Of a stretch of 10,802 nt of DNA, positions 1 through 7,137 are shown piece by piece. The DNA lies in assembly GCA_049965775.1 (NCBI GenBank), contig JBMFVX010000102.1, positions 1 through 10,802 of the forward strand, given 5' to 3'. Both the position numbers and the translations under genes were made by a program. The stretch's first letter is position 1, and each line of letters opens with the position of its first letter. The stretch is from JABEVB01 sp049965775. GTDB taxonomy: Bacteria > Planctomycetota > Phycisphaerae > WQYP01. The notes below the pieces were generated by a model. The model worked only from the letters and a program-made list of their open reading frames with translations. It made no database searches and had not been told where the DNA came from.

Positions 1-78
1 CGCCACCCCTTTCGTATGACCTTACTCATCGGCCATCCGAAAGAAAATCTTGAGCCTTTATAGCGCTGTCGTGCTAGT

Positions 79-156
79 GGGTCTGTAAGGAGCGAGTAAC
101 GAAGCCGGCGGCCAAAAGAACCAGCCAGATCGTACAGGCTATTTCTTTACAGGCCC
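79..156. repeat. 78-bp element with 14-bp imperfect terminal inverted repeats
   Basis: GGGTCTGTAAGGAG (79-92) can pair along its full length with TTCTTTACAGGCCC (143-156). That gives 14 contiguous pairs, three of them G-U, around a 50-nt interior. The interior holds a smaller AGCC/GGCT pairing (123-126 with 137-140). This could be a miniature inverted-repeat element (MITE), the joined ends of an insertion sequence, or the stem of a structured RNA. I see no clear target-site duplication flanking it. A 36-codon minus-strand frame (74-184, ATG to TAG) with a hydrophobic segment IWLVLLAAGFV crosses the element but has no ribosome binding site. Confidence 0.45.
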
Positions 157-237
157 TTAATTCAAAAATATTCTGGTCTACCATGGGAAGTTCAGCCTAG
201 GACTATAACCTAAGAATAATTCAGCCGGCATCCTACC

Positions 238-269
238 GCGCAACGCGGCTTGCGCCTTACCCTTTTTTT
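238..269 (+). terminator. Candidate + strand intrinsic terminator
   Basis: GCGCAA (238-243) and TTGCGC (250-255) form a perfect 6-bp stem with a 6-nt loop, followed seven bases later by seven Ts (263-269). An overlapping alternative stem, CCGCG-CAA-CGCGG (236-248), competes with it. The T tract lies on the + strand, so it would stop transcription coming from 1-237, where no clear + gene is seen. The spacing between stem and T run is longer than ideal, so this is only a candidate. Confidence 0.3.
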
Positions 270-291
270 GCTTAATCACGGCAGACCAAAC

Positions 292-312
292 GCGGTTGGA
301 GCTTTAAACCGC
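292..312 (-). terminator. Stem-loop downstream of tsaD
   Basis: GCGGTT (292-297) and AACCGC (307-312) form a 6-bp stem with a 9-nt loop, 26 bases past the tsaD stop codon. On the minus strand it is followed by GTTTGG, which is only weakly T-rich. It might stabilise the 3' end or end the tsaD operon inefficiently, but it is not a textbook terminator. Confidence 0.2.
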
Positions 313-337
313 AATGGGCTTGGCATGAAAGCCGGCT

Positions 338-1384
338 TTAACTCGTGGCAACAACCCGCAAGCCAAGATCGCTGCGTGCGCCGCTGCGATAAAGTTCGCT
401 CGCCAGGCCTGCAATCATCGCGCCATTGTCCTGACAAAACTGCAACTCCGGCAGCAGCACTGGAATGCCATGCTCGCGGCCAAGCTGCAGAAGCCCGCTT
501 CGAATGGCGCTGTTAGCGCACACGCCACCGCCCGCCACAAGCGATCGGTAACGACCCTGACCCAAAGCCCGGCGGCACTTTGCGATCAGAATATCCGTCG
601 CCGTACGCTGAAACGACGCCGCCACATCAGCCCGCTCTTGTGGGCTAAGCGCCGAAGCCTCGCGCTGCTTTCCGCCGATGCCGCAAACGTGATACAACAC
701 AGCCGTTTTAAGCCCACTGAATGAAAAATCAAGCGACTCTTTGCCCAGCAGCGTCATCGGAAAATTAATCGCTTCCGGGTTGCCCTGCTTTGCCAAAGCG
801 TCAATTTGCGGCCCACCCGGATAGCCAAGCTGCAAAATAGCCGCAACTTTATCAAATGCTTCACCCACGGCGTCATCTATGGTATGGCCGATTTTTATTA
901 AATCTTTCGGCGATTCCATGCGGTACAGCGTCGTATGCCCACCGGATATCACCAGCCCCAATGCAGGCCAGCTATCGCCTGCGGTCCATGCGTCGCCGGC
1001 TGGTGCGGGCCTCTCATACAGCGCCGCCGCATACAGGTGCGCTGCAACGTGGTTGACGCCCACCAATGGCTTGTCCCACGCGAAGGCAAGGCCCTTTGCG
1101 GCCGACACACCCACAAGCAGACAGCCTACCAGGCCGGGCGTATGAGCCACCCCGATAACATCAAGGTGCGAGCCATGTATACCGGCCTCACCAAGCGCCA
1201 AAGAAATAATTTCATCTATAAACTCTATGTGCGCCCGGGCCGCTATTTCGGGCACCACGCCCCCATATTTTTGGTGCAGCGCCGCCTGCGTGCGCACCAC
1301 GTTCGAAAGCACCCGGCGGCCATCCGCTACCACCGCAGCCGAGGTTTCATCGCATGTGGTTTCTATGCCTAACGCCAAGCTCAT
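338..1384 (-). CDS. tsaD: tRNA N6-adenosine threonylcarbamoyltransferase TsaD
   Basis: TsaD (Kae1/YgjD family) transfers the threonylcarbamoyl group from TC-AMP to A37 of ANN-decoding tRNAs in the cytoplasm, working with TsaB and TsaE. The 348-aa product has the usual length and motifs. The N-terminus reads LGIETTCDETS. The metal ligands lie in NHVAAH (H112, H116) with D319 in FCQDN. Also visible are VISGGHT (about 145-151), GHTIDDAVGEAFDK (166-179), GYPGGPQID (187-195), FSFSGLKTAV (220-229) and VAGGGVCANS (283-292). An in-frame ATG 60 bases upstream gives a 368-aa version, but the internal ATG has AAGGAA five bases ahead and begins at the conserved N-terminus, so I chose it. The gene lies 67 bp after the receiver-like gene and is probably last in a five-gene minus-strand operon. 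TsaB, TsaE and TsaC are not in the window. Confidence 0.97.
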   Translation of the reverse strand: MSLALGIETTCDETSAAVVADGRRVLSNVVRTQAALHQKYGGVVPEIAARAHIEFIDEIISLALGEAGIHGSHLDVIGVAHTPGLVGCLLVGVSAAKGLAFAWDKPLVGVNHVAAHLYAAALYERPAPAGDAWTAGDSWPALGLVISGGHTTLYRMESPKDLIKIGHTIDDAVGEAFDKVAAILQLGYPGGPQIDALAKQGNPEAINFPMTLLGKESLDFSFSGLKTAVLYHVCGIGGKQREASALSPQERADVAASFQRTATDILIAKCRRALGQGRYRSLVAGGGVCANSAIRSGLLQLGREHGIPVLLPELQFCQDNGAMIAGLASELYRSGARSDLGLRVVATS

Positions 1385-1451
1385 TACTATTCCTTGCCGC
1401 CCAAGGCCGCCCAAGGCCGCCCACGTCTGCCGGCCATGGCACATATCCTGC

Positions 1452-1868
1452 CTATTGCGGCGGTTGCCCTGCTTTTATAGTCGCGTGACCTGCGGCCTGC
1501 AGCAACTCCGGCAAATTGCGCGTAAACGCCGACCGAGGCATCACCTCCGCAATTCCCGCAGCCTTTGCCGCTGCCGCCATTTCAACCTGTATATGCGATA
1601 AGTAGCCCACCACGCGAGTGTGTGCTCCGACTGCTCGCACAGCCGACGCCAGCGCCTGCACATCCAGCCCGGGCAGGTCAAGGTCTACAATGATCAATGC
1701 AGGTTGATGGGCCGCGCACGCACCCGCCAAGCCAGCTACCGAAAGTACGGTCTGGCAACTAACGCCCAGGCTCCGCGCCGTGGAAACAATTTTGACGGCG
1801 AAAATCATATCTTTTACCAGCGCCAGCACCTGCGGCGCTGGGGGCGTAGTCGCGGCGGGACTGTTCAT
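1452..1868 (-). CDS. Degenerate response-regulator receiver-like protein
   Basis: The product is 138 aa and reads as a single CheY-like alpha/beta domain with no output domain. Strand beta1 is VLALVKDM (14-21), beta3 is LIIVDLDLPGLD (58-69) and beta4 is RVVGYLS (85-91). D62, four residues before P66, sits where the phosphoacceptor Asp of receivers lies. The acidic pair expected after beta1 is reduced to K19-D20, and the conserved beta5 Lys-Pro is replaced by MPRSAF (110-115). Phosphorylation may therefore be lost or altered. The start codon overlaps the nitroreductase stop by four bases (ATGA), with AAGGA nine bases upstream inside that gene, so translation is likely coupled. A stand-alone receiver or pseudo-receiver is the best reading. 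Its partner is unknown. Confidence 0.6.
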   Translation of the reverse strand: MNSPAATTPPAPQVLALVKDMIFAVKIVSTARSLGVSCQTVLSVAGLAGACAAHQPALIIVDLDLPGLDVQALASAVRAVGAHTRVVGYLSHIQVEMAAAAKAAGIAEVMPRSAFTRNLPELLQAAGHATIKAGQPPQ

Positions 1869-2461
1869 GCGTGCTGATCCTTAAAAAGTCCCTCCATGGC
1901 AACCTCCGCGAACGCTTTGCGCGGGCCAGGCACCTCCCGCGCCGCAAGTTCGGCAGGCAGGCTTTCGGCAGGACCCCTGCGGCCAATGGCAATTGCGGCC
2001 ATTGCCTCATATTTTTCTTTGGGCACACCCAACAACTGATAGGCCTGCTCTTCAAAAAATCCGCCCATCGCATGCGATGCCAAGCCGAGTTTATGCGCCT
2101 GCAGAGCCAGACACATCCAGGCGGCGCCGGTATCAAAAGCATAATGTCTGTTCGCTTTGCCGTTGCGGGCAAAGTTACGGCGGGCAAACGCCAACGCCAG
2201 CACCGGGGCTTTGTCCGCCCAGATCCGATTTTGCGGCACAATTATCTGCCTGTAAATTGCCAGGTCTTTGGGCGTCGCCGCATACATAAACAGCCAAGGC
2301 TGCTCATTAAAACACGATGGAGCCCATCGGGCGGCTTCAAATAAAGCAGCAAGTTGCTCCGGCGGCACCGGATCAGCTAAAAACGACCGTGGCGACCAGC
2401 GCCGCAAAAACTCTTCATCTACCGGGTGCTCCGCTACGCGGCCCACTTGATCCTTCGACAT
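1865..2461 (-). CDS. Nitroreductase-family FMN oxidoreductase
   Basis: The 198-aa product fits the small, usually dimeric FMN-dependent nitroreductase fold, which uses NAD(P)H to reduce nitro compounds, quinones or flavins. The FMN-phosphate motif RRWSPRSF is at 20-27 and APSCFNEQPW at 47-56. A conserved helix GAAWMCLALQAHKLGL spans about 112-127, then GGFFEE (133-138) and AIAIGRR (156-162). The physiological substrate cannot be told from sequence. An in-frame ATG 66 bases upstream (2527) would overlap the preceding gene. The chosen ATG has GGAG eight bases ahead and begins just before the fold, so it is preferred. The gene is 46 bp after the FAH-family gene and overlaps the receiver-like gene by 4 bp. 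Confidence 0.88.
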   Translation of the reverse strand: MSKDQVGRVAEHPVDEEFLRRWSPRSFLADPVPPEQLAALFEAARWAPSCFNEQPWLFMYAATPKDLAIYRQIIVPQNRIWADKAPVLALAFARRNFARNGKANRHYAFDTGAAWMCLALQAHKLGLASHAMGGFFEEQAYQLLGVPKEKYEAMAAIAIGRRGPAESLPAELAAREVPGPRKAFAEVAMEGLFKDQHA

Positions 2462-2507
2462 TGCATCGGCTCCAAAACACACACTTCCGGAGCGGTAAGC
2501 GTAACGG

Positions 2508-3314
2508 TTACGCCCGTTCCAATGCAACCGGATTGCTTAGCTCGCCAATGCCTTCAATCTGCACTGTCACTTTATCACCGGGTTTGAGCCACACCGGCGG
2601 CGTACGCGCCATGCCCACACCTTCGGGCGTACCGGTCAGAATTACCGTGCCCGGCAGCAGCGTGGTAGAACCGGAAAGAAACGCAATAATCTGCCGAACG
2701 TTAAAAATCATATCCGCCGTATTAGACTGCTGCACCACCTGGCAATTAAGCGTGGTGGATATCGCCAGCTTATTTGGGTCCTTAATTTCATCGGTGGTGA
2801 CAATGGCCGGCCCCAGCGGGCAGAACGTATCGAAGCTCTTCCCGCGGCACCACTGCGAACCGCCCCATTGCCGCTGCCAATCACGCGCTGAAACATCATT
2901 GGCGCAGGTAAAGCCCAGCACGTAATCGAGCGCTTTGGCTGCCGGTACATTTTTGCACCCGCGGCCGACCACAATGGCAAGCTCTGCTTCATAATCCACC
3001 TCGGTGCTTGCCAGGTGCCGTGGAATATAGATGCTGTCGTCTGGATTTTGCACCGCCGCCGGGTTCTTGAAGAATACCACCGGAAACTCCGGGATTTTTG
3101 CTCCGGTCTCTTCTGCATGCTTGCGGTAATTCAGCCCGATACAAATGATGGCGGGCGGAACAATCGGCGCCAGCACGCGCTTCACCGCCGCCGCCTGATG
3201 CGTCACCGTGTAGTTGCCCAGAATATCGCCGTCAATAAGCAAAGCGCTGCCATCGGGCCGCAGCGATCCCTGCTTGACTGAATTGGTAGAATCAAAAAAT
3301 CGAATCAACCGCAT
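2508..3314 (-). CDS. Fumarylacetoacetate hydrolase family protein
   Basis: The 268-aa product has the FAH C-terminal domain, a Mg2+/Mn2+-dependent fold that cleaves or isomerises acylpyruvate-like beta-diketo acids. Key motifs are GLNYRKHAEE (60-69), VDYEAELAIVVG (106-117) with metal ligands E109 and E111, and GFTCANDVSARDWQ (134-147) with D140. GKSFDTFCPLGP (158-169) and LTGTPEGVG (226-234) follow. The N-terminus is short, as in bacterial 5-oxopentenoate, acylpyruvase or 2,4-diketo-3-deoxy-sugar-acid hydrolases. The exact substrate is open. The ATG has a good GGAGG five bases ahead. It lies 57 bp downstream of a sugar-type dehydrogenase, which makes sugar-acid catabolism a reasonable inference but does not prove it. 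Confidence 0.92.
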   Translation of the reverse strand: MRLIRFFDSTNSVKQGSLRPDGSALLIDGDILGNYTVTHQAAAVKRVLAPIVPPAIICIGLNYRKHAEETGAKIPEFPVVFFKNPAAVQNPDDSIYIPRHLASTEVDYEAELAIVVGRGCKNVPAAKALDYVLGFTCANDVSARDWQRQWGGSQWCRGKSFDTFCPLGPAIVTTDEIKDPNKLAISTTLNCQVVQQSNTADMIFNVRQIIAFLSGSTTLLPGTVILTGTPEGVGMARTPPVWLKPGDKVTVQIEGIGELSNPVALERA

Positions 3315-3371
3315 AGGCGCCTCCGCATCAATGGTCGCAAAACCCGCACACGATCGTACGCTCGTTACAAG

Positions 3372-4523
3372 TTAAGCCACCAGCGGCTCTACATCAACCC
3401 ATGCTCGCTTGTGCCAGCTTTCCAAACCTTTTTCCGCGAGTTGCACCCCCTTGGCCCCTTCCAACAAGTCCCACGGAAATGCCTCGCCGGCCACAATATG
3501 CTTGAGAAACATTTCCCACTGCACCTTAAAGGCGTTGTCGTACGTTTGCTGGGCCGGTATTTCGCTCCAAAGTTGCAGGTGGTTGATGGGGCTGTCTATA
3601 TCAGGGTTCCATACTGCGCGGGGCGTGTTGTTAAGTTGCTGGCTCACGCAATTGCGCAGCCCCGCCACCGCCGAGCCATGCGTGCCATCCACCTGCAGCG
3701 TTAAAAGATCGTCGCGCCGCACCCGCACCGTCCAAGAGCTGTTGAACTGGCAAATTATGCCATTGGCCAGTTCAAACGTGGTATAGGACGAATCGTCGGC
3801 GGTGCATTTGAACACCTGGCCCGCTTCATCGCGACGCTCCTTGAGGTGAATGGCTCCCATGCACGAAACGGCTTTCACCGGCCCAAAAACATTGTCTATA
3901 AGATAGCGCCAATGACAAAGCATATCCAATATGATCCCACCGCCGTCTTCCTTGCGGTAATTCCAGCTTGGCCGCTGCGGCGCTATGGGGTCGCCATCAA
4001 ATACCCAGTAACCAAACTCTCCGCGAACCGACAGCATCTGACCAAAAAATCCCGTGGCAATAAGTTGCCGTAGCTTCAAAATGCCGGGCAAAAACAATTT
4101 GTCCTGCACCACGCCATTTTTTACACCCGCCTTTTTCGCCAGGCGATACAATTCCAGCGCCTGGGCCGAGTTGGTGGCCACCGGCTTTTCACAATACAAA
4201 TGCTTGCCTGCGGCAATGGCCGCCTTTACAGCGTCAAAGCGGCGATCGGTGGTTTGCGCATCGAAGTAAATGCTGTACTGCGGGTCTTTTAATGCAGCGG
4301 CAAGATCGGTGCTGAATTTACTTACGCCCGTGCGCCTGGCCAATTCTTCAAGCTTGGCGGCGTTGCGACCAATAAGAATGGGGTCCGGCATGATCACTTC
4401 CTCATCCGAAAGCTTCACCCCGCCCTGCGCCATAATGGCCGAAATGGAGCGAATAAGGTGTTGATTGGTACCCATACGCCCCGTCACGCCGTTCATGATG
4501 ATGCCCACGCGATGCGTTTTCAT
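3372..4523 (-). CDS. Gfo/Idh/MocA family NAD(P)-dependent oxidoreductase
   Basis: The 383-aa product has an N-terminal Rossmann domain and a C-terminal alpha/beta substrate domain. It probably oxidises or reduces a sugar or cyclitol. The nucleotide loop reads GIIMNGVTGRMG (7-18), unlike the common GxGxxG form but recurrent in one branch of the family. The catalytic-lysine motif CEKPVA is at 111-116. DGGGIILDMLCHWRYLID (193-210) carries D200 and H204, near the usual D/H active-site positions. A 421-aa version starts further upstream (4637), but its extra 38 residues do not look like part of the fold. The ATG at 4523 begins directly at the Rossmann strand and has a weak GGGAA seven bases ahead. 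This is probably the first gene of the minus-strand operon, behind the dyad at 4561-4575. Substrate unknown. Confidence 0.92.
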   Translation of the reverse strand: MKTHRVGIIMNGVTGRMGTNQHLIRSISAIMAQGGVKLSDEEVIMPDPILIGRNAAKLEELARRTGVSKFSTDLAAALKDPQYSIYFDAQTTDRRFDAVKAAIAAGKHLYCEKPVATNSAQALELYRLAKKAGVKNGVVQDKLFLPGILKLRQLIATGFFGQMLSVRGEFGYWVFDGDPIAPQRPSWNYRKEDGGGIILDMLCHWRYLIDNVFGPVKAVSCMGAIHLKERRDEAGQVFKCTADDSSYTTFELANGIICQFNSSWTVRVRRDDLLTLQVDGTHGSAVAGLRNCVSQQLNNTPRAVWNPDIDSPINHLQLWSEIPAQQTYDNAFKVQWEMFLKHIVAGEAFPWDLLEGAKGVQLAEKGLESWHKRAWVDVEPLVA

Positions 4524-4560
4524 GCAATGTTCCCGCTGAAAGGTCTGTCTATATTTATCG

Positions 4561-4575
4561 GGTGATTTCATCACC
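4561..4575. promoter_or_regulatory. Candidate operator dyad upstream of the Gfo/Idh operon
   Basis: GGTGAT-TTC-ATCACC is a perfect 6-bp dyad with a 3-bp centre, 38 bases upstream of the oxidoreductase start codon. On the minus strand it lies directly before the A/T-rich stretch GATAAATATAGAC, a plausible -10 region, so a bound repressor would cover the promoter spacer. A second hairpin, GGCAGC-CGTC-GCTGCC (4589-4604), lies just beyond it and has no T tract. The regulator is unknown. Confidence 0.35.
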
Positions 4576-4803
4576 TGCCATCGCAGCCGGCAGCCGTCGC
4601 TGCCAGGCAACATGCGCCCGGCACATGACCCATCCACCCGGCGGTATTCCCTGTGAATCCGCCATTTCGACTATACCACACAGGCCTAAAATCGTCCTGC
4701 CTTTACGAAGCATTGGACACATATTCCCAAGAAAATTTTTCTCATACCCGCATTAAATCCGCGGCGCTTTGCCCGTTGCATTCTTCGCACTCTGATACCC
4801 TTT

Positions 4804-5331
4804 ATGATAGTTGTGATGCCCCTGGGCTACGGCGACGACAGGGTTGTGTCGCGCACCGGCCCCGGCCTTGGCAACAAGCGGCTCTTCAGCCGCAACATGC
4901 ACAACTCTCAAGCTCAAATGTTCACTGAAATTATGCCGCCGGTTGCCAAACACTACCCGATTAAAACCGGCCTCGCACATACGGCAATTGCCGGTCTTTC
5001 AATGGGCGGCGGCGAAGCTTTGATGGTGGGCCTCAACAACCTTCATTCGTTCGGGTGGGTTTGTGGGCTTGGCTCTTACTGCGGCACAAATGGCCCGGAC
5101 TTTTCGCGCGTGTTTCCTCACCTCACCAGCCAAGACCATGCCCGCATCAAACTGCTGTGGATCGCGTGCGGCAGGCATGACCCCATTGTCCTCAAAGAAA
5201 ATCGCAATCTTGACGCATGGCTTACCGCGCGCGACATTCAGTTCAAAAGCATCTGGACGACCGGCGGCCACCAATGGCGGGGGTGGCGCGACAACTTTAT
5301 CCACCTTGCCCCGCTGTTATTTCAAATGTAA
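4804..5331 (+). pseudogene. 5'-truncated esterase (alpha/beta hydrolase) remnant
   Basis: The reading frame encodes the C-terminal part of a putative-esterase-family (esterase D / feruloyl esterase-like) alpha/beta hydrolase. It opens mid-domain with MIVVMPLGYGDD, which in intact relatives follows more than 100 residues. The triad survives: S66 in GLSMGG, D126 in CGRHDPI and H156 in GGHQWRGW. Missing are the first strands and the HG-type oxyanion region expected before MIVVMP. The frame is open back to 4690, but those codons do not resemble an esterase, and no ribosome binding site precedes 4804. The 280 bp up to the oxidoreductase start hold no other fragment that I recognise. The remnant probably arose by deletion and may not be expressed. 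It converges on the SASA esterase 89 bp away. Confidence 0.75.
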
Positions 5332-5420
5332 GAACAATGCGATAAATTAGCGCAAACGTGTCAACCAATTTTTCGGCCTTTTGCGGGGCTTTATTAGCGG
5401 CATCGCACCATTGTTAGCCA

Positions 5421-6632
5421 TTACTTTCCACGCACGACAGTTAGCTGCGTCTGCTTATCCAGCTTCGCCGCCGCCTCGGCAAACGCTTTGCCGATGGGAG
5501 CCATGATCCTGGCCGCGCCAAGATAATGGAATGAATAATTGGAGGTACCCTGCAAGGCTTTCCATTCCTCTGGTGTAAAGTTTTTGGCCATAACCCTCAT
5601 CTTATTTTGTAACGAGCGGTTCTTCTCTGCCGCAACAATTGCGTTAACCTTCCGCCAGTACCGACTCATCCGCGCATGGAGCATGGCCAATTTATCGAGC
5701 CAGTATGGCGCCGTCTGCACCGCTACCACGTTACCCTTAAACTGCGGCAGCAAGGTTGGCGCAACCTCTGCTTGGCGGAAGTACTTCATCTGAATGTGCC
5801 CTTTACCTACGTGCATGCCGCCAATTCCCATCACGCCAATGACAAAGGGCATATGCGGCGCCGCCAAATCCTTGCGTACATCCTCTATAAACATCCCCAT
5901 GAGCTGTGAATACAGATCATAACCACCGGGCCGCTTACGTTGCGGATAGGTCCAACTATCCACCATATCGTTCCACCCCTGAAACCAGACGAAGCCGGCG
6001 AGTTCGTAACCTTGTTTTGGATTGTATTGTGGATCTACTCGCTTGATGTTCGCGAGTACCTTGCGAACATAACCTATCATCAAACGATAGTACACCCCGG
6101 TAGCTTTGATTTTATCAGCCTTGATCTGTGCCATATTCGCGCCCCACCGCTTGAGCTGCGCTATTTCGTAGGAGTTCCAAACATATGGCCCGGCACTGGG
6201 TGGACGGAAATCGGTGTTGAGACTTTTACCGCCCCAAGAGGTCTTGATGATCAGAATAGGCCCGCCCACCAGTTTTTCCATATAAAGGCCGAACGTAAAC
6301 TCCGGACCTATATCTCTACGCGATGCGCCAAAGCCGGCCGTCAGCCTGCCGGTCTGCTCATTCGTATCGTTGCCGGCGCAGCCGATGGATGCGATCCATA
6401 CATTTTTGCACACCCGCGGCTTGCCCTCGGCATTAAGCATTTCCCGGAGAATCGGCGCCGTCTTTGGATCATCCGCCATCGAAGGAAAAGTAGATATGGC
6501 CACATGCCCTTGCATGTTCGACTGCCCGGCCAAAATAAACACCTTGAGCGGCTGCGCCTGCAAATGGCTTGCACTACCCAACATCAGTCCGACAACCAAA
6601 ACGACAGCCTTCCAACTTGCAGTGCGTTGAAT
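5421..6632 (-). CDS. Secreted SASA-domain carbohydrate esterase, likely ATT start
   Basis: This is an SGNH hydrolase of the sialate O-acetylesterase (SASA, PF03629-like) group. It likely removes acetyl groups from polysaccharides outside the cytoplasm. With the proposed start it is 403 aa. Block I is AGQSNMQGH with nucleophile S38, WFQGWND lies at 216-222, and the C-terminal catalytic H369 is in YSFHYLGAARI. An in-frame TAG (6645-6647) limits the start. The codons available downstream are ATT at 6632, TTG at 6599 and ATG at 6584. Only ATT has a good Shine-Dalgarno (AGGAAAGGA, ending 5 bases before it). Only ATT gives a complete signal peptide: a basic N-terminus with R3 and K8, the core AVVLVVGLMLG and a cleavage site near LQA-QP. 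If ATT is not used, TTG leaves a stunted signal. A candidate promoter lies about 90 bp upstream. Confidence 0.85.
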   Translation of the reverse strand: MQRTASWKAVVLVVGLMLGSASHLQAQPLKVFILAGQSNMQGHVAISTFPSMADDPKTAPILREMLNAEGKPRVCKNVWIASIGCAGNDTNEQTGRLTAGFGASRRDIGPEFTFGLYMEKLVGGPILIIKTSWGGKSLNTDFRPPSAGPYVWNSYEIAQLKRWGANMAQIKADKIKATGVYYRLMIGYVRKVLANIKRVDPQYNPKQGYELAGFVWFQGWNDMVDSWTYPQRKRPGGYDLYSQLMGMFIEDVRKDLAAPHMPFVIGVMGIGGMHVGKGHIQMKYFRQAEVAPTLLPQFKGNVVAVQTAPYWLDKLAMLHARMSRYWRKVNAIVAAEKNRSLQNKMRVMAKNFTPEEWKALQGTSNYSFHYLGAARIMAPIGKAFAEAAAKLDKQTQLTVVRGK

Positions 6633-6719
6633 GCTTTTCCTTTCCTATCTTGTTACCGCTAAACACCTTGATGACCAGCCATTCTCCAAGACAACTTGAC
6701 GAGATATAACCGGCACGAC

Positions 6720-6749
6720 AATATAGGCCGCAGAGAAAAAGTAAATCAA
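6720..6749 (-). promoter_or_regulatory. Candidate sigma70-type promoter of the SASA esterase
   Basis: On the minus strand TTGATT (6749-6744) and TATATT (6725-6720) are separated by 18 bases. The predicted transcript would begin near 6713, leaving about 80 nt before the proposed ATT start. The match is good for each hexamer, but promoters in this phylum are poorly defined. Confidence 0.35.
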
Positions 6750-6898
6750 TTTGTTTCAACTCCACACGATTCATTGCCAATCACAGCCCCGAGCCAACAA
6801 CACGCGTCATTTTGACCCGGCCACGACAAAAAGTCGCGTCAATACGATGCAATGCCGCCAGAGTCACCGCCACAAACTGATTCTGCACATTAAATATA

Positions 6899-6926
6899 TT
6901 AACTTATTAAAACTCTTGCATATAAT
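6899..6926 (+). promoter_or_regulatory. Candidate promoter for the ice-binding-like gene
   Basis: TTAACT (6899-6904) and a perfect TATAAT (6921-6926) are 16 bases apart, in the most A/T-rich stretch of the divergent intergenic region. Transcription would start near 6933 and leave a leader of about 240 nt before the ATG at 7171. Just upstream, GTCA-TTT-TGAC (6806-6816) and CGAC-AAAAA-GTCG (6824-6836) are short dyads that could bind a regulator. Confidence 0.35.
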
Positions 6927-6951
6927 GGTGCGTTGATAAGGCGATCTCTGC

Positions 6952-7137
6952 TTGGCAGCCCAGCCAAACTGCAAACATCTTTTTTATCAACAGTTATCGT
7001 GAGCTTCCTTCGAGCATGCTTAACGCAGGTTGATGCTTTGAAGAAGCCATTTGGCGGCGGATGATTCATCTGGCGGCCAAAAGAGGCATTTTGTATTTCG
7101 TTTGGCTTCAGGCTGTTCCTGATTGGCCATTAGCCAA
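6952..7137 (+). other. Structured leader with repeated TTGGC/GCCAA inverted repeats
   Basis: Between the candidate promoter and the ice-binding-like gene the sequence is non-coding but rich in self-complementary TTGGC/GCCAA pairs. TTGGC (6952-6956) pairs with GCCAA (6963-6967). TTTGGC (7050-7055) pairs with GCCAAA (7076-7081), enclosing GATG-ATT-CATC (7060-7070). TTGGCT (7102-7107) can pair with AGCCAA (7132-7137) around TCAGG-CTGTT-CCTGA (7108-7122). The same AGCCAA can instead pair with TTGGC at 7123-7127, giving two exclusive folds about 20 nt before the ribosome binding site. They could be RNA structures or operator half-sites. They match no riboswitch class I know. Confidence 0.35.

Larger units (their letters stand above)
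1..337. other. Intergenic region with no convincing gene
   Basis: I see no gene here that I can support. In the first + frame the window edge reads 20 open codons ending at a stop at 61-63, which could be the tail of an upstream gene. On the minus strand a frame opens at an ATG at 27-29 and runs off the window edge. Both are too short to judge. The rest carries the inverted repeat at 79-156, a terminator-like hairpin at 238-269 and a small stem-loop at 292-312. A palindrome AAAGCCGGCTTT at 328-339 straddles the tsaD stop codon. No tRNA-like cloverleaf was recognised. Confidence 0.5.

Noticed and set aside
250..724. Open + strand frames over the tsaD 3' half
   Set aside because: They lie antisense to a well-supported gene and show no recognisable protein family.
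1401..1420. Tandem 10-bp repeat CCAAGGCCGC x2 just upstream of the tsaD start
   Set aside because: Only two copies in a GC-rich gap; it is probably slippage and it lies outside the preferred coding region.
5332..5420. Bidirectional terminator between the convergent esterase remnant and SASA gene
   Set aside because: The region has T-rich and GC-rich patches, but I found no stem longer than about 3-4 bp in the right position.
6952..6975. Possible sigma54 promoter at TGGCAG
   Set aside because: The GC element expected 10 bases after the GG is absent.
7072..7084. 13-mer GGCGGCCAAAAGA shared with 107-119
   Set aside because: About one such match is expected by chance in a window of this size, and the flanks do not extend the similarity.
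7020..7130. Minus-strand 36-codon frame ending at 7020 in the leader of the ice-binding-like gene
   Set aside because: No ribosome binding site, it overlaps the self-complementary leader, and it resembles nothing I know.
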